From Ifrita kowaldi (taxonomy: Eukaryota > Chordata > Aves > Passeriformes > Cinclosomatidae): a stretch of 64,000 nt of DNA. Of the stretch, positions 24,160-35,823 are shown in pieces. The DNA is taken from positions 62,001-126,000 of the forward strand of contig VZRS01004070.1 of NCBI GenBank assembly GCA_013398055.1. Reading direction: 5' to 3'. Below the pieces are notes generated by a model that worked only from the letters and a program-made list of their open reading frames with translations, made no database searches and was not told the origin of the DNA. How positions within the stretch are numbered: the stretch's first letter is position 1; every line of letters begins with the position of its first letter. A program made the translations under genes and the position numbers.

Positions 24160-24702
24160 GCACACTGAAAAGAAAATGAAGGCTCTTCATTTGCATTCAG
24201 TATTGCAACTAGCAGCTGTGCTGGAATAAGCATCGGAAATGTGGGGATCTTGAAATCAGGTCTTTGCATCTTGTGGAACTAAACCTGCAGCCAGAACAGG
24301 TCAGACCCTGACTGCTGTACTGCAAGCAACTGGATGAGTAAGGAATAAATTTTAAGCAGTGAAAATGGATAGCCTGTGGGCAGGTGATGGAAATCTAGGG
24401 CAAGTCAGGGCATTTAAAAACATATTTCCATTCAGTCTGGAGTCTCCCCCTGTACCACACGGATCACATCCATAATAGTGAGGGCTTAGAATACATTTTC
24501 AATGTGCCTTTTGGAAGATGAGTTTACAGAGTAAACTTTTTCTGAACCTGCCAAGGAAGAGATGGTGAGCATACAGCAATGGAGAGGAACAGAGATCTGA
24601 AATGAGTCACTGTCATGTCCTCAGGAAACTCTCCTGTAAGAGCTGCTCCATAACCTGGCACTCTGATGAAGCTCTTAGGTAGAAAGTGAAGGGCTTTTAA
24701 TG

Positions 24703-26229
24703 TGTTTTATAGCTGCACATGCTCATTTCCAAAAAAAATAAACTCTGTAAGTCTTTTTCCCAAAGATCACAGCATACGGAGATGACTCGTGGTTCAACTG
24801 TGTATTTACCTACTCCCCTGCCCTTTTAATTGCAAAACAAGCCTGTGCAGGCAGTGAGGGGAAAGAATGATCTTCATATTCTTCATTACTCACTTGTAGC
24901 TTCACCTCCTGTGAGTTATGACTCATTTTCTTACTCCTGGGACATCTCTCACATAAACTGATCATATAATAATTCACTAGAGAGGTGAAAAATTAACTTG
25001 TCTTCTTAATACACAAGTTAAGAAAATAGTCTAATATTTCATTTCCCTAGAAGAAACCAATGCAATAGGAACAGGCAGGTCATACTCCAGAGTGTAACCC
25101 AAGTGAAAATACGCCTCAGCCAGACCAAGAAACTGATAGAAAACTAGGCTGCTTGCTGCCTGCTCCTGACTTACCTCAATATTTATTTTTTACCCTATTT
25201 GATTACTTCCTCCCTTTTTTCACCGTACTTTTAGAAGTTACTTGGCTGTGGCTGCACTGTAAACTGAAGCCTCCTTCCAAGTATGTGTGCATGGAAAATG
25301 TAGTTGTTTGGCACTGAAAAAGTCCCACAAGAGACATCATTTCTGCAGTGGAGACAGGTGCTCCATATTCCTTTTATTTTTCCTTTCTGTAATGTCTTGC
25401 ATCATTCACCATGGGATGGAGATATTCAATTGACCTGCTGTTGGTTTAGGATGACAAATTAATTTCATGTCAGCCTCGAAACAGCCCGTTTACAGGAATC
25501 ACCTGGGACCACCTCAGCCAGCATGGAAGAGACATTTAACTCTTGACAGGCAGGCAAAAGTTTCTGAATCCCGTTGCTGAGCCACCTGCTCAGCACCCAT
25601 GGCTCTGTGCTCCACACCGGCAGGGAATACATCTGGTGACAGAACTCAGCCCTACCAAAATTTTAGATTAGCTTCTGAGCTGATATTTTCCACAGAGGGG
25701 AAATTCAAGAATAAGGCTTTATTGTGAATGCATACAGCCTTGTCTCTTCCTATTTATTATATGCTCTCCCTGGCACGATTACATACAGCAAGAAGAGTCT
25801 TGCTGCTCCACAATGAAGATTGCTGTGACAGAGGAGCACCACTCACCAGCACAAACCCATTAAGTTTTCATTAGACCCCCTAGCCCTGTTTTTCATCTTT
25901 CTTGTCTCCTGCCTTCTCCGTTGTCTTTTATATTCTCACTTACTCCTACCTGGTAACGCTTCATTGCTCTCAAGCCACTGCGAGTACTTCACTTCACCTT
26001 TGTCTTGGCAATCAGTTTGTTGTCCATTTCAAACCACTTTCACAGGCAATGACCACTGGAGGTTGCGGTCTGTCACATCAAACCCTAACTGCTGGGCTGG
26101 CTTGAAAGGTAGATGAGTGTAACAATGAGCTGATGTTGGAAGAAGTTTGTGCCTTTGTTTACATGTGCAGAAAACATAGGTGAAAGTAGCACTTTTACCA
26201 AAAAAATTGTTGCCCTGAACTTCTATTAT
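24703..26229. other. Unannotated non-coding stretch
   Basis: Unique-looking sequence with no recognised gene or repeat. Confidence 0.6.
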
Positions 26230-26278
26230 TTATATATATATATATATATATATGTATACACACATATATATGTATATG
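26230..26278. repeat. TA microsatellite with CA/TG interruption
   Basis: About 24 bases of pure TA are followed by gtatacacacatatatatgt. The 124-codon plus-strand frame across it (26149-26523) owes its Y/I/V-rich part to this repeat and is not a gene. Confidence 0.95.
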
Positions 26279-27063
26279 TTCCAAGTCTTATTTCTAGTTG
26301 TTCTGAAGAGAAGAATGGGAAGTTCTTCTCTAGAGCTAACATCCATCAGGGCAGAGTGGGTTTAAAGTATCTGCTGAGTAGTCAACACATAACTCTCCAG
26401 GCATATGTAAAAGCAGTATTTAAAAATGTTGGTTTTGTATACATCCTTGAGATAAGTAGACTGCACTCCCCTGGTCTCTGCTCTTTTAATGACATCAACA
26501 GATCAAAAAGTTCATGCCATTAATCCAATCCAGAGCCTATGATCTTTCTCCAACACCACATTTCTATTTTTATTAACTCTTATTAAAATAATTAAACAGA
26601 TTTGTTGGGTACTTTGCAAATATATAAATTTCATTACTGGAATACATTAAACAAACTTTCTTAACAGTTCATATCATGTTAATGTATCTTCTTGTTGGAA
26701 AGACTATTTGCATTTTAATCTTTTCGTGAAGAATTCCACTTTTTGGTTATTCAAGAAATGTTTTTGATTTCATGTTCAGTTACTGAACTTCCTGGCAAAA
26801 ATGTCTCAGGATGAAATCTTTTGTCACGTACACTGCAACATAAGAATACTTCCTTTATTAGAGATTGTAGGAATGAAGGCTTTGTTACTTGTTTGTGCAC
26901 AGAGCAAGACATATGTCATGCATTCACAAAAAAAGATAATATGCTATTGAATAACAATACATCTATTTTTTAAAAGAGATATAAAGCAGAAATAGCTCTT
27001 TAAGCCCATTTAAAATACTTTTAACGGATATAATTATATTCTGTGCATCTCTTTCAAGTTGCA
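26279..27063. other. Unannotated AT-rich stretch
   Basis: No gene or dispersed repeat recognised before the assembly gap. Confidence 0.6.
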
Positions 27064-27082
27064 NNNNNNNNNNNNNNNNNNN
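27064..27082. other. Assembly gap (19 N)
   Basis: Nineteen undetermined bases lie directly beside a TA/TG microsatellite. The gap probably reflects unresolved repeat length. Confidence 0.98.
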
Positions 27083-27129
27083 TATATATATATATGTATA
27101 TACACACATATATATGTGTGTGTGTGTGT
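27083..27129. repeat. TA/CA/TG compound microsatellite
   Basis: A TA run, then gtatatacacacatatatat, then a TG run. Its left end is lost in the gap. It resembles the tract about 850 bases upstream in layout. Confidence 0.92.
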
Positions 27130-27154
27130 AGAAATTCTTATACAAAATGAATTA

Positions 27155-27340
27155 TCATAGAATCATAGAGTGGTTTGGGTTGGAAGGGACCTTCAAAATC
27201 ATCTAGTTCCAACTCTTCTGCCATGGGCAGGGACACCTTCCAATAAAACAGGTTACTCAGAGCCCCATCCAACCTGGCCTTGAACAGTTTCAGGGATGGG
27301 GCATCCACAGCTTCTCTGGACAACCTGTGCCAGTTGTCCA
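27155..27340 (-). mobile_element. CR1 LINE 3' end, minus strand
   Basis: The plus strand reads tcatagaatcatagagtggt, ttgggttggaagggaccttc, ctgccatgggcagggacacc, ccatccaacctggccttgaa and ends caacctgtgccagt. This is a clean antisense copy of the avian CR1 3' end, truncated after about 186 bp. Confidence 0.93.
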
Positions 27341-29644
27341 ATTGCCAAACAATTATACAACAATTTTTATACCAAACAATAAAATTCCTACTATCATTTA
27401 AATATATCAGTAGTAGGACTGACCCATAAAGCAGTGTCTCAGGAGGTCCCAAAGACCCTTACACAGATTTTGGCCACATTGTGCTGTACAGACATAACGA
27501 AAGACATGGTGGCTGAGAAAGGTGCAGAGCTGTATGTCCAGCCCCCCTTGTCCTGGGGTTTACTGTATCACAGCTATTGGATGCTGTGTGCAGTGCACAC
27601 ACATCTCCTGGGTAGGGCACAACAGCTGTTTGTCAACACACTGCAATAACAAACTGTCACCGAAGCACAAACAGGAGGAAAGCCTCAGCCAGCTCACACT
27701 GCAAGAGAAATGTAGGTCAGTGGAATATCATTACTGAAATTGCAACAAATCTGGGACACTGAGGCTAATAAAACTTTTCCTGTATAAGCGTTACGTCATC
27801 ATTAGTGACCACAAGTTTTCATGCCAGTGTGTCCTGCCTCTGTGTTGAGAAGTTGCCTTTCAACACTGGAAGGGCACAGTTCAATACTGGATTGCATCAC
27901 TTGGTCCATTTCCAATTTATTTACCAAATTACAGCTTTCTTCAACCCTCTGACTGTCTTCCATGTGTGTGCTGCCTGGACCTGAGCCTTCTTAGCTGTCT
28001 GTTATCTAGCAGGATCACAGCCCTGCTAGAAATGACCTATATTTGGCTTGTTCTCCAGCATTTAATTTTGAGCAGTAAAAGCTAATTTTCTTTTGTGCTG
28101 GAAGAACATATGGGTTCATTGTGAGGGAAAAGAATTGTTTGAGTGCTCTATTGAAGTTGGATATTTTTAGGTGCATGTAAGATCAAAGCTCTGATATCTC
28201 TTGGTGCAGTATTACATGTACCAATATGTAGCAGCAAAAGAATCTTTTTCCAAGTCTCCTTTCAGAGCATTTTCATTACATTATAAAGCTGCCTTTGACA
28301 TTTTTGTGTCATATACAGCTCTTTAATGCAGCATTAGCTGATGTGAAGTATGCCAAGCCCATTTAAGCACAGAATGTGTAGATATGGAATGAAACAAGCT
28401 TTATCGGGACAGCAAACTTCAAGGTTTCCAGAGGCTGAGCTTAGATAAACCTTATTAAAACATGATAACTGTTGAAATTGAGTTCAGACTTTTTCAAGCA
28501 GTTTTTGGTAAAACTTGTTTCTCAGAATTCAGAAATACTGGCTAAGGGTGTTTCACACATTAATTTGTTCTGTCTGCTTCAAGTCCTGGCTTCAAGTCAA
28601 CAGAAATGCATCCAAGCTGTCAAGTTTACATCTAGGCTTTGCCAGAGTGTGAAGTTGTTTATATCTAGAGTTCTGGAGCCAGCTGACATCTAGACACTTA
28701 GGAAAATTAATTCAAATTAATAGGAGGTGTGAACTTGGAGCAGCGCAGTTCAAGCATCTTAAAACCCCATGTGGAAACTCTTATTCAGATGTAAAGTGTC
28801 CTCAGTTCTGAATATAATCTTTCTCTCAGATGAGCTATATCTAAATTCACAGCTAAGATCTAGTATCATCTTTTAAAGCAGAAACTGTTGACAAGGAAAT
28901 TTCACAGGTGCACCAAATAAGTGATAAACAAACTACTTCAGATTTAGGACTGGTTTGGTTGTCATAAAGTCATAAAAACAACTCAGCCTTTATCCAGTTG
29001 AGGAGCTTTCAGCTACTACAAGAGAGATGAAGTAAAGGTCATGTTTTATGACTCATTAATGGTCATAGTTTTAATATAAAGTTATCTGAAATAGCTTTGT
29101 TTTGTGTCTAACAGATCTGAAATCAACTGATTTTCAGTAGTAAGTTCAGTATTTTTCCATCTAATTTGCTAAAAGATACAAAACTATAATCAGCAAAAAA
29201 TAGTCATTCTTTCAGTGCAACTGCTATTTCTCTCATATCACAGTCTAGTAGGCTGACTAGTCCATCACCAATTTTGTTGTTTCCTCATCTTAAACGCCTG
29301 AGATGGATCTTTTTTTAACATTTAGACTGTACAGTGAGCACACAGATAAGCCTTACCTTCTTAGGAAAGAATTAGCTTCACTTTTGTAAAGAGAAATTCT
29401 GTCTTACTGCCTGCTGCTGTTTTACCATGAAGTTGCAAGCACCTCAGTAAAAAAGGATAGAGTGGTCATAATGTATACAGATTTTGAAAAAAAAAAAAAA
29501 AAAGCCTGCCTTTGGTAAGTCTATATGTCAAATATTAATAAAGAAAGTAAGTTGCTATGGGAATAGAGAAAAGAATTCTGAAAGGTAAGAAAAGGATAAG
29601 TAGCAAAGGCTTATTAGTTGCTTTTCAAGATGGAGAATAGTCAG
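27341..29644. other. Unannotated non-coding stretch with a poly(A) run
   Basis: No gene recognised. Overlapping short frames at 27434-27737 have no family features. A 17-base A run lies at 29487-29503 with no retrogene recognised upstream of it. Confidence 0.6.
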
Positions 29645-30420
29645 CACTGGGATACCCCAGGATTGGTGTCAGTTTTATTCGATATTGTCATCAATGCCCT
29701 TGAGGAAGCAGAAAACAGTGAAATATTTATGATTACGAATTAGATTAAGCTCTATCAGGTAGTCAAATGCTTTATAACCTAACAAAACTGAGCAAACGAA
29801 CCGCCAGCTAGCAGATGAATTCCTATATAAAAAAGAATGCAAGGCAATGAATGAATCTAGAGAAAATACTGTGAAGCACAGAAACATGATGCTGAACTCA
29901 GAAAAGACAATTGCAAGGAGATATTGGAGTCACTACGGATGTTTCCCTGAAACAATAATTTCAACAGGTCATGAGACCCAGAAAGGTCAATAACATTGTC
30001 ATCAGACGAGGACAGAAGATAAGATACTGCATTATATCCCTGCTCTGTAAAACTGGTGTGCACCCACAGTGTGGATACTACATTCAGGTCTCTTTTCCCC
30101 AGGCCAAGAAGGGTATAGTGGATGTAGACCAAAAACAGAAAAAGGAAACTAAAATGATCAGGGGAACAAGTGACTGCTTGAAGTCATGAAGACAGTGGGT
30201 AAAGTGAATTTAAATGCTGCCATTTAGCAATACAGGAGCTGGGAGGACACTTAACCAGAGCATGCAGAAGATGGATTTCGCATGGATAAAAGACCTTCTT
30301 GAACCTCTGAGCAGGAAATTACAGCCACTTTCTTAATGAGGGGTCGCGAAGGCAGATAACATCAGCAGAATCAAAAAGGGGCTGAGCAAATTGGCACGAA
30401 GTTTCTGAACAGATATTAAG
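29645..30420 (+). mobile_element. Ancient CR1 LINE: ORF2 C-terminal half and 3' UTR, plus strand
   Basis: The order matches old amniote CR1 reverse transcriptase. A GIPQ block (29649-29660) is followed by a DIVINALEE-like segment, then a diverged region. An open frame at 29971-30189 then encodes LLCKTGVHPQCGYYIQ, which corresponds to the L-Y-K-T-x-V-R-P-x-L-E-Y motif near the end of CR1 ORF2, followed by QKKETKMIRG. A 3' UTR-like aatcaaaaaggggctgagca ends it. Frameshifts and stops separate the blocks. The copy is far more diverged than the avian CR1 3' ends elsewhere, so it probably predates bird diversification. Confidence 0.75.
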
Positions 30421-31224
30421 GGGAAATATACCTAAGTAAACCTAAATATACTTCCCTAACACAGCCACTGCAGGTGCCTGGGAAACATAGGAGCAATGAA
30501 CTGCCATGGGTGGCCAAGCTTGTGTGCTCTTGTTTTTCATCATCACGTGTCACTCCTGAAGTTTCCTCATAAAAAGCATTTTAAAAAATTTTCCTCAAAG
30601 TTTTAAAAGGAGTAAGTATAACTGCATGCCTATAGAGTATGTACTTTTACAAGAGAAGAGTGCTTGCTCCTCACCTGTACCAGCGTGCAATCTGTCTAGA
30701 TACCTTAGGAAGCCCACTGTCTTTGCACCTCTCAGACAAGTTTACCAAAGTCTTATTGGAGATCTGCAATTGTGGAGAGTAATGAAATCTCACTCTGATG
30801 CTGCCTTCTTCTTCCCACCCTGGAAAGCCTCCAGTGCTGTCTTTCCTTGTATATCCTCCTCAGCAAGAGATTACTCTTCTCTCACTGTCCTCTACCCTTA
30901 TGAAGATACTCAGCAGGAGACAAAATATAACAAAAACTGGGTTTAAAAACCCCCTAGAAAATAACGAAAGCTCTGACAGATTTGGGAATCACAACCTCCC
31001 TGAAAAAAAATTATCCCTTTCCATTATTTTACATTTTCCGTGTATCCTGTTTCCATTCTTTGTTACAATTTTTATGAAACTGACCAGCACAATTTTATCA
31101 TCTGTTTTTTTCAATACCTCCTCTGAAAAAAAAACCCAACTTTTTTCCTTTTCCCTTTTTTTCCTTTTCCACATTGGCATCCTGTTTCTGTACTGGGGAC
31201 TCTGTTTTAGGAAAAAAAATTACT
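30421..31224. other. Unannotated stretch between two old CR1 remnants
   Basis: No gene recognised. From about 31000 onward the plus strand becomes strongly T/C-rich. The plus-strand frame 30798-31232 (144 codons) is driven by this pyrimidine bias and has no recognised domain. Confidence 0.55.
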
Positions 31225-31650
31225 CAACATAATTAAAAGTTTAACAATTTCATACTTCAGTTCTTCTGGAACTCTTGGGTGAATACCATCTGGTCCCGGT
31301 GATGCAATACTGTTAATTTTATTGATTTCCTCTATAATTTTCTACTGATAGTCTAATTTGAAACAGATATTCAAATTCACCTCTTTTTAAGGAAAGTTTC
31401 TGGTGTGGCAATCTCCCTAAACGTAGCAATAATGATCATGGTGAAGATTTCTTTTTTTTCTATAGCCCAATCTTCTCTGTATGATCTTTTTATTTCTTGA
31501 TCATCTCAGACCTAGAAACACTCTGGCATGCTGGGAAAAAAGTTTTCATTTTCATGGTTTTACCAATGCATTCTTGATTTTTTTTTCTTCCTTTGTCCTG
31601 CTGTACTATGCTTTTATATTTAACTAGTTCTTTTCTGTTTCCCCTTTTTG
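31225..31650 (-). mobile_element. Ancient CR1 LINE: start of the reverse-transcriptase region, minus strand
   Basis: Read on the minus strand, about 40 codons without a stop contain GPDGIHPRV (31296-31270), followed by PEELK. This is the conserved block at the start of the CR1 reverse-transcriptase domain (usually GPDGIHPRVLKEL). Sequence further along the plus strand (for example aaagttttcattttcatgg) keeps the layout of the antisense linker region of old CR1 elements, so the left limit is clearer than the right. The rest is decayed. Confidence 0.7.
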
Positions 31651-34109
31651 GAAGGTTTCATTCTGCTTTCTGAGGATTATCTTTTCAGTTCAAATAGAGG
31701 GTTTCACCTTAGTTGTTTTACCACATTATCTTTGGCGTTTTGGCCTTTTTTCTTCTCTTTTTTTTCCTTTTTTCTTAATCTTGCTATTCTTTTTGATAGG
31801 TTAGCCCTTTCACAACAGCCTCTACTATTCACCCCCAACCATGATGTGAAAGGACAAAAAATCCCACATCCAAAATAGTGTCTGTGGTTTGACACAGATA
31901 CTTATAAAAAGCTCCCAATTTCAAAGAGAACTCATAGACTGCACAGAAATTCCCTGCTGAGATTTTAAAATGATTCTTACACTTGCCTTGCTATGGAAAT
32001 CATCTTCTTCCAAGGACCAAAATTAAACACTAATAGGTTCCCTTTTTAGTTGTTTAGATATTTGATGAAGGTGCTGTTTCCATAAATACACACTACAATT
32101 GCTTAAAATTGATTCTATTGCTTATTTAACCACTCTAATTTTCACTGAGTGCAGGGCTTAAAACGCTAGCACATGTTGTGTTCACCTGGGTCAATTTTAA
32201 GAATAACTTGATCTGCTAGATTTGCTTCCTTTTTAGTTTAGCTTTCCTGGTGTAGGTTGAAACCTGCCCTTGAACGTGTGTATGGCTCCCATTGATATCA
32301 ATGGGAGCCATGTGTGTGCACTGAAGGACTAAATACTAAATTTACCCCCTAAGCACTTCCCCCATAATGACTGAGTGTCCTATTACAAAGTCATTCTTTA
32401 CCATTTTTAGCACAAACTTTTTCTTTTACCTTTTCTTCTTCTTTTCTAACTGATCCTACAACTAATTATTTGAAGTGTCATTGCATAGTAATAGAAAATA
32501 CCATTAGTATTTTCTGGTGTTTTCCATAGTCAAACTACTTTAGAAATATTTACTTACTTTTTCACATAGAATTTTTTGGACTGCAGTGGTGTAGCTAGGT
32601 GAACATTTCCCAATTTAATATTCTAATACTTGCCTACAGCTACTGCTCCAGAAGTATGGCAGAATACATAATTTTACATTGCCTGTAACTTCTTTTCTGA
32701 TTGAACTTCGTTTCGCCTCTTTGTGTTTCACAGAGCTCCGCCACAGCCACATCTGTGTTTTCATTCTGAATTGGATTCCTTCACAATCATAGACACTGCT
32801 TGCAATTAAACGCATAGAACCTGCTGCTTTAATTGAGTTCAGTCCAATTTGTCACTTCAAACTTCAGAAAATTATGTGGAAGGAAAGATTTACTTACCAG
32901 TTTGATTCAGCTAAAATTGACGGAAAACCTTTTGATCACTCAGCCATTAAACACATTTCAGGGTTGTGCCAAGCTAATTGCTTGAGCTTGCTGAAGTTTA
33001 TTTGTATTTAAAACAACCTACATTTATATTTTCCAGGGCTGTGCAAACCATTATCTTTTCAGGCACTTGTGTTTCCTAACTTAAGAGTTTTGAGGGTCTG
33101 ATTCTACTCTTAAACACCCAAGATCAAGCAAAACTCTCTCCCTTTTGGGAAAACAAGGGGGGAAATTGTGCAGTAGCAGGTGCCAACCCAAATTTGTATG
33201 TCCATCTGTTAACTGGAGCAATCAAAAAGTGACAGAGCCACAGCAATGTTTATTCATTACAGAGAACATGCTTCTGGTTATGACAATAAATCTAAGGGTG
33301 CCTCAGCAGCTGAAGTGTAGACATGCCCTTTGGGATCCTGCAGGACCAGGGTGGAAGCATCCACTGGAAGCACTGCTGGAAATTACTAATAACAAGGCCT
33401 CCAGCTTTAGGGGCTCATGATCAGTAATGTTTCTGACTTGCTTCTAAGAAATATAGTGGGGTTTTTTAATCCCTTGATTCCTGGACAAAACCAGTAATGG
33501 GAACTGAAAATTGGTTTTGCTTTGGTCTCATTACTTGAAGTAAAGGAAAATCCTATGTTAAATTCAAAGTGCAGGGCACAGAGTCTTCATCTTTAAGACA
33601 TCATTACAGGTCATGAAATGCCATCTCAGGGATATTTTGTTAAACGGTATAAAAAATATTCATGTTGTCAGGCCAGTTCCTTCAGAGGTACTCAAAAAAT
33701 AAAACTTCAGTACTTAAGTGTAGATCTCACAAGCAGACCGGAGCTCTGAGCATTACAGAAATACATATGATAATCTTCCAAGTTGAGATATGGAAGTGTG
33801 AAATATGTATGCAGGAGATGGAGGTGGAGGGGACAGTCATTACTATTGCCCATATTTCCATTAGATATATTTCTGAAAATGAGGACTAGAAACTACTGTC
33901 ACTTCCTAAATTGCAAGGTGGAGATCCGGTCTGTTTCTTATCTAGAAGTGGGCTACAAATACTAAGGTATTATAACAAACTCTCACTGGCTTCCTTTAGA
34001 ATCAGTTATTCCATTCAAAAAAATGATTTGCACGTTCAGAATTTGAGGGAATCATCGGTCAAGTGACATAGGAAATGCAGATTCTGTTCTCTTCCTAATC
34101 AGGCTCGTT
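31651..34109. other. Unannotated stretch, first part very T-rich
   Basis: The first 200 bases may continue the old minus-strand CR1 but are too diverged to call. The rest has no gene. Around 32215-32340 and 33080-33110 the text resembles old amniote repeat fragments (cccattgatatcaatgggag; gggtctgattctactctt), but I cannot name a family. Confidence 0.5.
32282..32311. repeat. Perfect 30-bp palindrome
   Basis: The left half is atggctcccattgat and the right half is its exact reverse complement, with no spacer and the centre at GATATC. It is flanked by gtgt on the left and gtgtgtgc on the right, which are not complementary, so the symmetry ends sharply. The core cattgatatcaatggg resembles the cattgacttcaatggg string seen in old amniote repeats. 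Confidence 0.95.
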
Positions 34110-34235
34110 GGTTTTCAGCTGATCACTGAATTTCTCTGTCATACACCCCTCTTATCTGGAGAAGGGAAATACACCGACTTTCTACCTTGGAGGTTAGTTC
34201 ATGGGGTATCAACAGGTCATGGAAAGTTTCTCAGC
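34110..34235 (+). mobile_element. Possible MIR-like (CORE/tRNA-derived) SINE remnant
   Basis: Blocks occur in MIR order: gatcactgaatttctctgtc, then cttatctggagaagggaaat, then tttctaccttggaggttag. These correspond to the cacttaacctctctg, catctgtaaaatgggga and ctacctcatagggttg parts of MIR-type SINEs. The divergence is high, and this is recognition by eye only. Confidence 0.4.
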
Positions 34236-35709
34236 CGTTGTAATACTTCAGGTATCTTGATATTGCGTGAGGTGATTCATATTGGTTAAGTAGGCACTTT
34301 CCACCACAAAATTCATTTACCCTGTAAAACTGACAGCAACAACACAGATTAGAGCTCTAAAGTTCAAAAGGAGATGCAGTCTTGACCTGCTTCACTTGAA
34401 AAGAGGTTTGGTCTCTAGTAAAAATAACCCATCTCATTGTCTAGTTGGTCCACAGCTGCTATGAAAGCACCCTGATAGACACATCAGATCTCAACAATTC
34501 AGCAACTGAACTGGCAATCCTCCCCCTGACCCTTAAAAATTTAGCATAAAGATATCATGTAAAAAGAAAGATAATTCTTGACAGTGACATTTCTGTGACT
34601 CCCTTCTCCTTCCTTGATGAAGTATGAAAGCCTTTCATTTGAATTGAAAATAATCACCCTTTGGCTTGAATATTCTCCAGAGCAATGCTTTCTCTTCAAG
34701 GATCATAGTAGTGGAACAGGCTGAGAGGAGCTGCACAGAAACACCCATTTCAGTCAGAGTTCCTTAAATTTGTTAGAAAATTTACAGTAGTTCCTAGATT
34801 GACCTGCATACCCGAAGGTCTTGGCAGGCATATCCTTTAATTTACTTTTGCAGATGCAAAAGCACAAGTAAAACAAGAATGAATTTTATATGTTGTTTCA
34901 GGCTGCCATTTACACTGTGTTCTCAGTAAGTTTCTCTTTATATTATTTTAGATTGCGGTGTTTATATTTATAGCACTGATTTCCTGGGCACAATCTCTTA
35001 GGATACACTTGACCTAGAGCACACCTCTTAGAAGTGAGGTTTTGAGCATTTAACTGCTATCACATAGATTGGCTAAATTACCATAAGCAGAATAAAAAGA
35101 CCAATTGTGAGTTCCAAAGGCAATTGTGTTTTGAACCCAGGGAAGCATCTGGTAAAATGTTTTTAACAATCTTTGCATTTTTACTAAATAAGTAAGTGTT
35201 TACAAGGCACAAGAGAAGGAAAATAAAAATCTGGCTGCTTCCCAGATTAGCAGCCAGCTCAAATTGGTGAAGACAAAACAAAAATATCTTTCAGCCTCTC
35301 ATAGTACTTTTGCATTCCTCTGAATATTTCACAGTCTCAAAACTGTCCTTGTCACGATTTCTCGATGTCCTGCTTGGGTTTTCTTTGTCTTTATTTTCTG
35401 TTATCCTTTATATAAAACTCACATCAACATACTTGTAAAGAACTTCTTTTGCTACAGTACCAGTGCACTTATATGTCTGGACTAGCATAATTTTCCTTTA
35501 GATTTCCTTGGTACAGTTCTGTTGTTAGCCAGTCCAGTAAGCTTATTTTGATGGGAGAGTTTGTATCTCATGTACTCAGAGCAGATCCAGAGTTCAGTGG
35601 TTAAAATGCCAATCTGTCTGCACAATAACCCTACTCTTACAATTGTAATTATACCTTGCACTTAGGAAGGCTACCACAAGACGCTTGAGTAAAATGGTAG
35701 TTCAATAGG
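34236..35709. other. Unannotated non-coding stretch
   Basis: No gene or further repeat recognised. Confidence 0.6.
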
Positions 35710-35823
35710 CCAAGGGGGAATGACATTAAACTGAAAGAGAGTAGGTTTAGATTGGATATCAGGAAGAAATTCTTTCCTGTGAGGGTGGTGAGGGAGGCAC
35801 TGGCACAGGCTGCCCAGAAGCTG

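Larger units (their letters stand above)
23014..24702. repeat. 844-bp identical tandem duplication with a single N between copies
   Basis: Copy 1 (23014-23857) and copy 2 (23859-24702) begin with tttcatcctgaagtgccaaa and end with gaagggcttttaatg. The offset is a constant 845 bases throughout, so there are no indels. I read both copies through and saw no difference, even in the runs of 8 G and 7 G. Each copy carries the same CR1 fragment. Two identical copies flanking one undetermined base is the usual mark of two overlapping contig ends joined without merging. A recent real duplication is the alternative. Confidence 0.95.
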
